This document shows, piece by piece, positions 55,446 through 64,000 of a stretch of 64,000 nucleotides of DNA; the first letter of the stretch is position 1; each line of letters begins with the position of its first letter. The DNA lies in NCBI GenBank assembly GCA_014526335.1, contig JACTAT010000268.1, positions 588,777-652,776 on the forward strand, in the 5' to 3' direction. The notes below the pieces were generated by a model that ran no database searches, was not told where the DNA came from, and was given only the letters and a program-made list of their open reading frames with translations. Source of the DNA: Chrysaora quinquecirrha (taxonomy: Eukaryota; Cnidaria; Scyphozoa; Semaeostomeae; Pelagiidae). The position numbers and the translations under genes were made by a program.

Positions 55446-58400
55446 CTAAGTCTTCTTCCTCTTCTTTGCTTTACTTGCCATCGGCAGAGCAGGAAGTTTA
55501 AAGTGTGTCCTGAAATCAAAGATTTTAGCGATTTATATGGGATTTCACTACTTAATACAAAGTAATGCTTATAATGCTTATAATTTTCAGTTTATCGAGC
55601 GAAAAAAACATAAGAGCATTTAGAGCCTTTATCTTTATTAACAATTAACTGTTGGGTAACTTTATGTTTTGTTATAGTTTCGTTGTAGACCGTGCATCAT
55701 ATCATATAGCGTTGATTTATACATATAAAAAAATTTTTTTTCAAACAGCTTCAATTTGGAGTTAGCATCCCGTGTGGTCTAGTGGTTAGGATCCGGCGTT
55801 TTCACCGCCGTGGCCGGGGTTCGATTCCCCTCACGGGAGATAATGCATCTTTTACAATTGTTAAACAAGTCTCTGTTCCTAATTTTGTATTGGTTAATAA
55901 TCAGTTAATGGAGCAATAGAAAAAATCAAATTGATCCAATTTGGAGTTAGCATCCCGTGTGATCTAGTGGTTAGGATCCAGCGTTTTCACCGCCGTGGCC
56001 GGGGTTCGATTCCCCGCACGGGAGATAATGCATATTTTACAATTGTTAAACAAGACTCTGTTCCTAATTTTGTATTGGTTAATAATCAGTTAATGGAGCA
56101 ATAGTAAAAATCAAATTGATCCAATTTGGAGTTAGCATCCCGTGTGGTCTAGTGGTTAGGACCCGGCGTTTTCACCGCCGTGGCCGGGGTTCGATTCCCC
56201 GCACGGGAGATAAAAATGTTGACAATTGTCAAACAACTCTGTTCCTGATTTTGCATTGGTAAATTTTCAGTTTATGGAGCAATAGTAAAAATCAAATTGA
56301 TCCAATTTGGAGTTAGCATCCCGTGTGGTCTAGTGGTTAGGATCCGGCGTTTTCACCGCCGTGGCCGGGGTTCGATTCCCCGCACGGGAGATCAAAAATT
56401 TTGATAATTGTCAAACAATTCTGTTTCTGATTTTGTATTGGTAAATTATTAGTTTATGGAGCAATAGTAAAAACCAAACGCTTCGAAACTTTGACTCACA
56501 TCCCGTGTGGTCTAGTGGTTAGGATCCGGCGCTCTCACCGCCGTGGTCGGGGTTCGCTTCCCTGCACGGGAGATGATGCATCTTTAACAATTGTAAAACA
56601 AGTCCCTGTTCCTAATTTTGTTTTGGTTAATAATCAGTTAATGGAGCAATAGTAAAAATCAAATTGTTCCAATTTGGAGTTAGCATCCCGTGTGGTCTAG
56701 TGGCTAGGATCCGGCGTTTTCACCGCCGTGGCCGGGGTTCGATTCCCCGTACGGGAGATGATGCATCTTTTAAAATTGTTAAACAAGTCTCTGTTTCTAA
56801 TTTTGTATTGGTTAATTATCAGTTAATGGAGCAATAGTAAAAATCAAATTGATCCAATTTGGAGTCAGTGTCCCGTGAGGTCTATTGGTTAGGATCCGGC
56901 GCTCTCACCGCCGTGGCGGGGGTTCGATTCCCCGCAAGGGAGATAATTCATCTTTTACAATTGTTAAACAAGTCTCTGTTGCTAATTTTGTATTGGTTAA
57001 TAATCAGTTAATGGAGCAATAGTAAAAATCAAATTGATCCAAATTCGAGTTAGCATCCCGTGAGGTCTAGTGGTTAGGACCGGCGCTCTCACCGCCGTGG
57101 CGGGGGTTCGATTCCCCGCAAGGGAGATAATTCATCTTTTACAATTGTTAAACAAGTCTCTTTTCCTAATTTTGTATTTGATAATAATCAGTTAATGGAG
57201 CAATAGTAAAAATCAAATTGTTCCAATTTGGAGTTAGCATCCCGTGTGGTCTAGTGGCTAGGATCCAGCGTTTTCACAGCCGTGGCCGGGGTTCGATTCC
57301 CCGCACGGGAGATGATGCATCTTTTAGAATTGTTAAACAAGTCTCTGTTTCTAATTTTCTATTGGTTAATTATCAGTTAATGGAGCAATAGTAAAAATCA
57401 AATTGTTCCAATTTGAGTTCAGCATCCCGTGAGGTCTAGTGGTTAGGATCCGGCGCTCTCACCGCCGTGGCGGGGTTTCGATTCCCCGCACAGGAGATAA
57501 TGCATCTTTTACAATTGTTAAACAAGTCTCTGTTCCTAATTTTGTATTGGTTAATAATCAGTTAATGGAGCAATAGAAAAAATCAAATTGATCCAATTTG
57601 GAGTTAGCATCCCGTGTGATCTAGTGGTTAGGATCCAGCGTTTTCACCGCCGTGGCCGGGGTTCGATTCCCCGCACGGGAGATAATGCATATTTTACAAT
57701 TGTTAAACAAGACTCTGTTCCTAATTTTGTATTGGTTAATAATCAGTTAATGGAGCAATAGTAAAAATCAAATTGATCCAATTTGGAGTTAGCATCCCGT
57801 GTGGTCTAGTGGTTAGGACCCGGCGTTTTCACCGCCGTGGCCGGGGTTCGATTCCCCGCACGGGAGATAAAAATGTTGACAATTGTCAAACAACTCTGTT
57901 CCTGATTTTGCATTGGTAAATTTTCAGTTTATGGAGCAATAGTAAAAATCAAATTGATCCAATTTGGAGTTAGCATCCCGTGTGGTCTAGTGGTTAGGAT
58001 CCGGCGTTTTCACCGCCGTGGCCGGGGTTCGATTCCCCGCACGGGAGATCAAAAATTTTGATAATTGTCAAACAATTCTGTTTCTGATTTTGTATTGGTA
58101 AATTATTAGTTTATGGAGCAATAGTAAAAACCAAACGCTTCGAAACTTTGACTCACATCCCGTGTGGTCTAGTGGTTAGGATCCAGCGTTTTCACCGCCG
58201 TGGCCGGGGTTCGATTCCCCGCACGGGAGATCAGACATCCTTTACAATTGTTAAACAATTCTCTGTTCGTGATATTGTATTGGTAAATCATCAATTTATC
58301 AGGCAATAGTTTCAACAAAACGGTTCCAATTTTGCCTCAACGTCCCGTGTGGTCTAGTGGTTAGGATCCGGCGCTCTCACCGCCGTGGCCGGGGTTCGAT

Positions 58401-61400
58401 TCCCCGCACGGGAGATAAGACATGTTTTATAATCGTTAAACAAGTCTCTGAGCCTGATATTTTATTGGTAAATTATCAGTTTATTGAGCAATAAGAAAAA
58501 TCAAACGATTTCAATTTTTTTTGAGTCAGCGTCCCGTACTGTCAAATGGGCGGTGTTCGATTCCCCGGACAAGAGAACCAACTTTCTTAATAAGAGCTGG
58601 ACGGGAACAGGGTTATTCTTCACAAAACATTTGTGAAACCTTCGAAGCATATCTATAGCTTTACGGCTATCATACTGTACACTGGAATGACTGAGAATCT
58701 TAACCATCATAATGAGGTCTTGAGATCCTCTTCTATAACAACCCTATAGACTCGCTCCGTTGGTCGAAAAGCACCCATAAAGCTTGGCCTATTGAATATA
58801 GAACATAGTTTTTGACATATAGGTATACTTACTGACAGGTCATACATCTCGGAATGAACTTGCAATAAACTATCGATAAAAAGAAAAGTATCTAATCAAT
58901 TTCAATACGTAATCGGCTCTAGTATCTAGCAGTCTATTAAACAGACAAATAATATAGGCGCCTATTCCCTAGAATAAGCGCCTCGAGCAGTATCTACAAA
59001 ATTTCAAAATTGCAGTAAACAGTGGAAACATTTTCGGGCATAATTAAAAGCTATACTTTCGTGTGACACTCCTCAGAGTATAAATTGAGTATATACGGAT
59101 CAATTCATAGATACAATATAGGATAGCCCTTTATAGATAATATAGAATACACTCTTTTTTTTATAACAAACTAAAATTTTTTCAGTACTCAAAGTTTCTT
59201 AGTTTTTGGACAATTTTGGTACTGAAAGTTTCTTAGCAGTTTCTTAGGGATCAAAATTTTTTGTGCCAAAACATGTAATTGACACTTTAATTTGACAAGT
59301 AGAAGAAACAATACAATTCACGTTTACATGAGCTGTCCTTTTTGTAAAAATAGACACTTGTGGTGTAACAGAAGTTAGTTTTTCGATGCTATATTCAACT
59401 CTAAAGACTATTGAGACCTGCGAGTTTCTTATCATTTTGGGTCGAATACTGAAAGTTTCTTAACCAATATTGATCTCAGTACTGAGTTTCTTATAAACGG
59501 GTTTCTTATAAAAAAAGAGTGTGTAGATAGATGGATAGATAATATAAAATAGCACTATTATCTCGATGGATCAAATGCACCAATAAGAAAAGTGAAGCTG
59601 GATTAGCACTGTGATTTGAACACCAATCTGCTCACGGGGTACAGCAAGATTACCAATAGAAATTTATTGAAGAGTCCAAATGAGAAAACGAACTCTTTCT
59701 GTCTTCACAGAATCATCCTTTTGCTATTGATGTGGTCAGATTCGAAAACTTTTAGATGAAACAACTGAACGCCTCCTTTAAGGCGATATTAGACTTATGT
59801 CTCGAGTCCCAGTTATCGCAGTTACCATCTTTAGTTGTTGTTGTTGTCAGAAAGCTGCTTTTGCATACTCATTACTTTTGCATACTTGTTCGATCAAAAC
59901 GTTCGAATTTGGAAGACAAGTCTAAAACTGGCCGCTTTCGAACAATGTCAAGATATGAGTCTCAGTGTAGTGAATGCTGTGGTTGGTCTTAATTTCGTGT
60001 ATGTATTAAACATACAAAGTCTTGCATAGCCTCTGTCCTGAAAACCTTCGAGATAAATTCACTAAAAGGTCCATGATTTCTGAGTATAGAACCAGAAATC
60101 GTGGAGATCTGCAGATTCCTAAAGTTAAGTTAGAACATGCAAAGCGAAGTTTCTATTTTTCTGGGGTGAAAAACTGGAATGATATCCCTCAAAACATTCG
60201 AGAAAAAGAATCAATCGCTCGTTTTAAATAAGGTTATAGAGAGTATCTTTTGAATTTTTTACAGGACCTAAACACGAACCCTTGGTAGAGCAGCGTCTTA
60301 AAGTTAACTATTACTAGAACATATATTGTATTAGGTTTTCTTATATTTTGTTATTATTTCTGAGCTGAAAGGCTTATCGTGTATAAATATTATTAAAATG
60401 AAAAAATGAAACATGAGAAACGTGTAGGAAGTCTAAGTTCAGATCTTGAAGTACGCAGCACGTCGAATAAGTGCCTGGAATGCAAATTATGATAGTCGAC
60501 AGCCTCCGACGCCATCTTTTTCGGAACTGTGTGTCGGGACTTTGTTTCAAACACCAACCAACTCACGGAATAGAGAGGGAAAACCAACACAGTGTTAAAA
60601 TTATGAGTAAAACGCAGAGAAAAACAACGAACGATGATCAAGTATGACAGCGAATAACAAACGAACGAACGAATATTAGTTTCACAAAAGGCTAGACTTG
60701 TAAACCTGACGTGACAGCCGGAAACGGATATGATGTCATAATTACGTAAATCTTAACACACAGTCAATGAAAGTAATGAGTCCAAATAAAAGAAAACAAC
60801 AAGGGAAATAGACGAAACTGAAAGTTTAAATTTTGAACTTACTTGACAAGCAAACAGAACATACAAATCCAACATCAACAAGAACTCGATGGCAAAAACA
60901 CGCACCACGATAATCAATCTGCGAAGCGGCTGGTAGAACCAAAGATTTTCTTGTGACAGGATCAGGTAGAAATACCCACTAGATGAAGAAAGAAATTGTT
61001 TCATTAGTTTACCCCATTCCCCATTACGTTCGGAGATGTTTTGGAGTGTGTTATTTTGTCGATCGAAAAATTAACCAAGTAGACTGTCGAAAGCAAGCAA
61101 GCAAGCAAGCAAGCAATCTTTATTTATACAGCTGATGTGGACCTGCAGCTTGTGCCCCCAGACTGATATTCTAGAACAAATAACCTGGGTACTCATTTAC
61201 CGACCTCGGAAGGATGGACAGCTGAGTTGACTGTAGGCTTGTGGAAAGTGATCCCGACGTTATAGTTAGAATAACCACTTTGTGTGAAAAGCTTTCAAGT
61301 GATTTGATTGGCAGGCGCCCTAGGACACCACGGAAAAGTTTAAGTCGATCAGACTTTGAAAAAACGCGCGTAGCGGAGCGTCTAGCGGCAGCAATTTTTA

Positions 61401-63665
61401 TAAAAATACCATAGCTGCTCCGCTGCACGCTGAAAAATCAGCCTAGTGAAAAACCGGCTTAAGTCAAGTATATTCAGCAGCATTAGACGAAAAAAGCTTT
61501 TAAGTAGGTATGATTCTGCAAAATTGATTGTCTCTTTGTATGATTCTGCAAAATTGATTGTCTCTAGGTATGATTCTGTGAAATTGTCTCTCTCTTCATG
61601 AATCTTCTTCAAAAAATTGTGCTGTATGATTCTGCAGGTCATAGAAATTTCAAAAATACACAATACAGACCGCATACATCAACTCACCAGTAAATACTGT
61701 AAAAGTCCTGATACTGAACTTGCTTTTAAGTAATTGCCACCAGTTATGTCCGCGGCCTAAAATTGATCGGAATTATAAACTTTTCTACATATATATTATA
61801 CGTTATTTATAATATTTATATATACTGTATAAATATATAAAATTCATGACAAATATATATAAATAGTTATGGTGCTGAAGAAGGCTCAATATAGCCGAAA
61901 CACAAAAACGGGAGGAGAGCCTTGGGCTGTATGACTTGGGCAGCAACTCGGCGGTTTCATTGAGCTCTATAAATCAGTGGAAACGTCGTTGGCTCATTGA
62001 TCATGCAGCCCTGGTTCGAATCCCATCTATTGTGGTATGCCACTTGTGGAAAAATCTATCCTATGTGTTCGCCATTCGTGACAAATAAATACAAATATGT
62101 ATGGTGCTGAAGAAGGTTCAATATAGCCGTAACACAAAATCAAACGGGAGAAAAGCCTTGGGCTGTATGACTTGGACAGTTACTCGGCGATTTCATTGAG
62201 ATCTATAGCTCAGTGGAAACGTCGTTGGCTCTCTGGTCATGCAAGTCAAATCCCATCAATTGTGGTATGCCACTTGTGGAAAAATCTATCCTTGTGTTCG
62301 CCATTCATGACAAATATATATCATATAAACATGTCCACAAAGAGCCTCCATAGAAAATCAGCATTTGGGTTCTTTAAAAAGCTTTGTTCAGCAAATCAGG
62401 TTCATTTGAGAATCTTTCGCTCTCGCTTTGGCTGGTTTTTATCAACATATAAATGTAACAATAAACAAAAGGCTACAACTTCTTTTCTATAAAAACTATT
62501 TTACCGTCGATTAAATAGTAGGGTTTTTTTAGGTATCGGCACTTTTAACATGATACAATTGAACATTTTCTTAACCTCCCAAGATTGAAACTTTTCTAAT
62601 TTACTGCAACGATCTCAAAAATCGTTCTCTGTTTTTTATAGTTATCTAACTGATATATTTTTCATGAATGGCATGCCACAATTGATGGGATTCGAACCTG
62701 GACTGCATGGCAGGAGAGTCAACGACAGTTCCGCTGAGCTAAAGAGCACAAAGAAGTTGTCTATTAGCCCTCCAAGCCATACAGCCTAAGGTGCTCCTCC
62801 CATTTGATGACTTTTTGAGGTTTCGACCATTTTGAGCCTTCTTCAGCACCATACATATTTTTACACTTACACGCTTTTATTTTTATAAGGAACCTACCTC
62901 AAGCCCTCAAGCCATAGTTCTTAAAGTTCCTTATTTTTGGACCTCTTTTGAGGCAATTGTAGTTCAAAAACTTCCTTAATAGTTCCTTAATTTTAACTGC
63001 ACACACAGTGGTCTTAACAATAAAAGAGAGACACTCGCATGTGAGCAAAGCTCGAGACTACTAGGAAACATCTGATACATGCTTAACGTACAATTTATGT
63101 GATTTTCGACTGCAAATGAATGGAACCGGCTTTCAAATTCTTGATTATTTGCAGCGATAAAAGCATTCAACATTGAAAAGTTCCGTAATGATTTTCTCTT
63201 TAGTAGTATAAGTTCTTTAAATTTTCGGGCTTTCTACATGTAGGTTCCGTATAAAGTGGTTCTTTATAAAAAAAAGCGTGTATTCGTCATGAATGGCAAA
63301 CACTAGGATAGATTTTACCATGAGTAGCATACCACAATAGTTTTGATTCGAACCTGGACTACACGACTAGAAAGCAAACGACAGTTAAAGAGAGCCTAAT
63401 AAAATTCTCGAGTAAAGGAGCGTTACTTGAAAGGAATAGCACAAGGTTTAGGGGTCATTATTAACTAGACTTACAACATGAGTCGTAGTTATCGCTATTG
63501 AATTGAATTGCTAGACGCTCTAACTAACTGAAGCGAACAACAGCAACATCAATTCAATTCAATGTGAGCGAAAGTTAGGGACTTGGGAAGCAAGTCTAAT
63601 TATTAACCAACCTGTTGCAAATATCCAGACTCTTCACCTAATACACACCCATCAATGACAATATC
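55446..63665 (-). CDS. GTF2H3: General transcription factor IIH subunit 3 (p34), last five exons
   Basis: Exons 63665-63612, 61756-61688, 60978-60843, 58869-58833 and 55509-55446 join in frame into 119 residues and a TAG stop. They read [54 protein letters not shown]..., then the zinc-binding CFCH, CSVC, YC and CMTC motifs, and a basic tail SKAKKRKKT. This matches the C-terminal half of human GTF2H3 throughout, including the C4 zinc ribbon and Lys-rich end. p34 is a structural subunit of the TFIIH core, binding p44, and serves transcription initiation and nucleotide excision repair. Upstream exons are beyond base 64,000. The last intron (3.3 kb) carries the tRNA-Glu array on the other strand. 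Intact, no frameshift. Confidence 0.93.
55768..55839 (+). tRNA. tRNA-Glu (TTC), copy 1
   Basis: A 72-base cloverleaf with acceptor TCCCGTG/CACGGGA, D arm GGTCTAGTGGTTAGGA and anticodon loop TTTTCAC (anticodon TTC). The T arm GGGGTTCGATTCCCC has a CT mismatch at its base. First unit of the array. Confidence 0.9.
55953..56024 (+). tRNA. tRNA-Glu (TTC), copy 2
   Basis: Loop TTTTCAC. Carries GATCTAG instead of GGTCTAG in the A box and one A-C mismatch in the anticodon stem (CAGCG/CGCCG). Same variant as copy 11. Confidence 0.85.
56138..56209 (+). tRNA. tRNA-Glu (TTC), copy 3
   Basis: Loop TTTTCAC, all stems paired. GGACCCGG variant in the D arm, shared with copy 12. Confidence 0.92.
56319..56390 (+). 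tRNA. tRNA-Glu (TTC), copy 4
   Basis: Consensus sequence, all stems paired, followed by a TTTT stop for RNA polymerase III. Identical to copy 13. Confidence 0.95.
56501..56572 (+). tRNA. tRNA-Glu (CTC), copy 5, probably defective
   Basis: Loop CTCTCAC gives anticodon CTC. The T loop reads TTCGCTT, so conserved A58 is C, and the T stem has a mismatch (CGGGG/CCCTG). Confidence 0.75.
56686..56757 (+). tRNA. tRNA-Glu (TTC), copy 6
   Basis: Loop TTTTCAC. GGCTAGGA variant in the D loop and a G-T pair at the acceptor base (GTACGGGA). Confidence 0.88.
56871..56942 (+). tRNA. tRNA-Glu (CTC), copy 7, with mismatches
   Basis: Loop CTCTCAC. Acceptor TCCCGTG/CAAGGGA has one mismatch and the A box reads TCTATTGG. 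Confidence 0.78.
57056..57126 (+). tRNA. tRNA-Glu (CTC), copy 8, one base short
   Basis: Loop CTCTCAC. 71 bases because the T of GGATCCGG is lost, and it has the same CAAGGGA acceptor mismatch as copy 7. Confidence 0.72.
57240..57311 (+). tRNA. tRNA-Glu (TTC), copy 9, anticodon stem damaged
   Basis: Loop TTTTCAC. Anticodon stem CAGCG/AGCCG has two mismatches, so folding is doubtful. Shares the GGCTAGGA D-loop variant with copy 6. Confidence 0.72.
57425..57496 (+). tRNA. tRNA-Glu (CTC), copy 10
   Basis: Loop CTCTCAC. T arm GGGGTTTCGATTCCCC is altered and the acceptor 3' strand reads CACAGGA, one mismatch. Confidence 0.75.
57610..57681 (+). tRNA. tRNA-Glu (TTC), copy 11
   Basis: Same variants as copy 2 (GATCTAG and CAGCG), start of the duplicated block. 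Confidence 0.85.
57795..57866 (+). tRNA. tRNA-Glu (TTC), copy 12
   Basis: Same GGACCCGG variant as copy 3, all stems paired. Confidence 0.92.
57976..58047 (+). tRNA. tRNA-Glu (TTC), copy 13
   Basis: Consensus, as copy 4, with the same following TTTT stop. Confidence 0.95.
58158..58229 (+). tRNA. tRNA-Glu (TTC), copy 14
   Basis: Loop TTTTCAC with the CAGCG anticodon-stem variant. Its upstream spacer equals that of copy 5, yet the body is TTC, not CTC. Confidence 0.86.
58343..58414 (+). tRNA. tRNA-Glu (CTC), last intact copy
   Basis: Loop CTCTCAC, all stems paired, consensus T arm. The best-preserved CTC isoacceptor of the array. Confidence 0.94.
58532..58577 (+). pseudogene. Degenerate tRNA-Glu remnant
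   Basis: GTCCCGTACTGTC keeps the acceptor start and GGTGTTCGATTCCCCGGAC keeps the T arm, but the anticodon arm is deleted. Confidence 0.75.
59148..59525. mobile_element. Family E MITE, intact copy
   Basis: Collinear with 36,334-36,714: TACACTCTTTTTTTTATAA start, seven GTTTCTTA copies and AGTACTGA boxes. Confidence 0.8.
60010..60265 (+). pseudogene. LINE ORF2 C-terminal fragment
   Basis: Encodes [17 protein letters not shown], then [14 protein letters not shown] and [19 protein letters not shown], the usual C-terminal tail after non-LTR reverse transcriptase domains. A stop in RFK*GYREYLL and no reverse transcriptase upstream show it is a dead fragment. Related to the fragment at 32,855-33,425 by type, not demonstrably by copy. 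Confidence 0.75.
61093..61116. repeat. (AAGC)n microsatellite
   Basis: About six AAGC units directly before AATCTTTATTTATA; looks like the tail of a minus-strand retroelement. Confidence 0.7.
61508..61600. repeat. ~34-base tandem repeat, about three units
   Basis: GTATGATTCTGCAAAATTG followed by ATTGTCTCT, repeated with small changes. Confidence 0.7.
61866..62320 (+). mobile_element. tRNA-derived SINE array, about two units
   Basis: Each unit has the hairpin module CTGAAGAAGGCTCAATATAGCC, a CAGTGGAAACGTCG A-box zone, a B box (GGTTCGAATCC at 62,013-62,023, eroded in the second unit) and TGGTATGCCACTTGTGG. Same family as 17,765-18,115. Confidence 0.7.
62660..62868 (-). mobile_element. tRNA-derived SINE, reverse orientation, left part
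   Basis: On the minus strand: TTTAGCTCAGCGGAA (A box), GGTTCGAATCC (B box, 62,698-62,688), and CTGAAGAAGGCTCAAAATGG. Continues after the family A insertion at 62,869-63,282. Confidence 0.7.
62869..63282. mobile_element. Family A MITE inside a SINE array
   Basis: TACACGCTTTTATTTTTATAAG and TTATAAAAAAAAGCGTGTA ends with AAGGAAC repeats. Highly similar to the copy at 18,116-18,500. Confidence 0.8.
63283..63400 (-). mobile_element. tRNA-derived SINE, reverse orientation, right part
   Basis: On the minus strand it carries GGTTCGAATC (63,354-63,345) and the TGGTATGC tail ending at GACGAATA beside the MITE. Confidence 0.6.
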
Positions 63666-63697
63666 CTAAGAAACAAAAAAAGGAAATGAGTACACTA

Positions 63698-64000
63698 AGG
63701 GCCCGTTTATATGAGAAAAAACGCTTCACCTACCAGACCCGGGGCTGACAGGCGAGAAAAACTGTAGCTTCTGTTTACATGGCATTTTCACCCCAGGGAT
63801 GAGAGGTGAAGTGTTTAAAAAGTCTCGCTTCCATGAAATGAGAACGAGGATTCTAGCATTCTACTCAAATTGATTCATCTCACCATCACCATACCGGTGC
63901 TATTTCGTTTACATGGGTAAAATTCACATCGCCTGGGTGAAATTTCACCTTGGTTGAAGTGAAATCTCACTATACCGGTGGTGTTGGATTCGTCATATAA
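63698..64000. mobile_element. Element with GGGCCCGTTTATATGAGA end, cut by window edge
   Basis: Begins AGGGCCCGTTTATATGAGA and has repeated GTTTACATG and CACC(T/A)...GGTG pairs. Its right end is outside the window. It starts 33 bases upstream of a GTF2H3 exon. Confidence 0.45.

Noticed and set aside
55768..58577. Regular repeats with spacers resembling a CRISPR array
   Set aside because: The repeated unit folds as tRNA-Glu, spacers are similar to each other, and the DNA is eukaryotic.
60753..61004. 83-residue hydrophobic minus-strand frame
   Set aside because: It is the wrong frame over the GTF2H3 exon 60,843-60,978; the WVFLPD frame fits splice phase and homology.

Overview
The window is intron-rich, AT-rich animal DNA. 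Exons are short with GT..AG borders and matching phases, introns are large and full of transposons, and there is one 500-base assembly gap. The conserved genes (AUTS2/fibrosin family, TFIIH p34, an LRRC74-type leucine-rich repeat protein) say metazoan. The dense miniature inverted-repeat elements and a multicopy nuclease/CXC-domain gene type suggest a cnidarian or another early-branching animal. That placement is inference. Most long open frames are simple repeats; the real genes were found by joining exons through splice sites and reading frame.

Layout. (1) 299-29,692, minus strand: six phase-matched exons of an AUTS2/fibrosin homologue whose 3' end lies beyond base 1. Its fourth intron contains, on the same strand, a decayed six-exon gene (5,860-11,989) joining C/H-rich motifs, a FEN/XPG-like nuclease core and a C-terminal CXC domain, broken by five single-base frameshifts. 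The other introns hold MITEs, a SINE array, a foldback element and minisatellites. (2) 30,371-33,450: a 1.4-kb element with 50-base inverted ends, a GAT microsatellite and a broken LINE reverse transcriptase. (3) 34,641-35,458, plus strand: a complete three-exon gene for a 155-residue secreted precursor with signal peptide, acidic pro-region and Arg/Ser-rich C-terminus, the layout of cnidarian cationic antimicrobial peptide precursors. (4) 38,798-38,972 (minus): first exon of a small membrane protein, facing across an AATAAAT satellite the first exon (40,017, plus) of the LRRC74-like gene, followed to 46,217. (5) 49,574-51,293, minus: two exons of an unrecognised gene. (6) 51,778-52,277: the gap, followed by a degenerate satellite and a minisatellite. 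(7) 55,446-63,665, minus: the last five exons of GTF2H3 (TFIIH p34), including a 37-base exon; its last intron carries, on the opposite strand, 14 tRNA-Glu genes plus one degenerate copy in ~184-base tandem units.

The genes have no evident shared pathway. The strongest unexpected signals are the cationic peptide precursor, the nuclease-CXC gene, the tRNA-Glu array inside GTF2H3, and several MITE families that keep one architecture while changing a repeated heptamer (AAGGAAC, AAGCAAC, AAGAAAC) or matched variable bases in their inverted ends.
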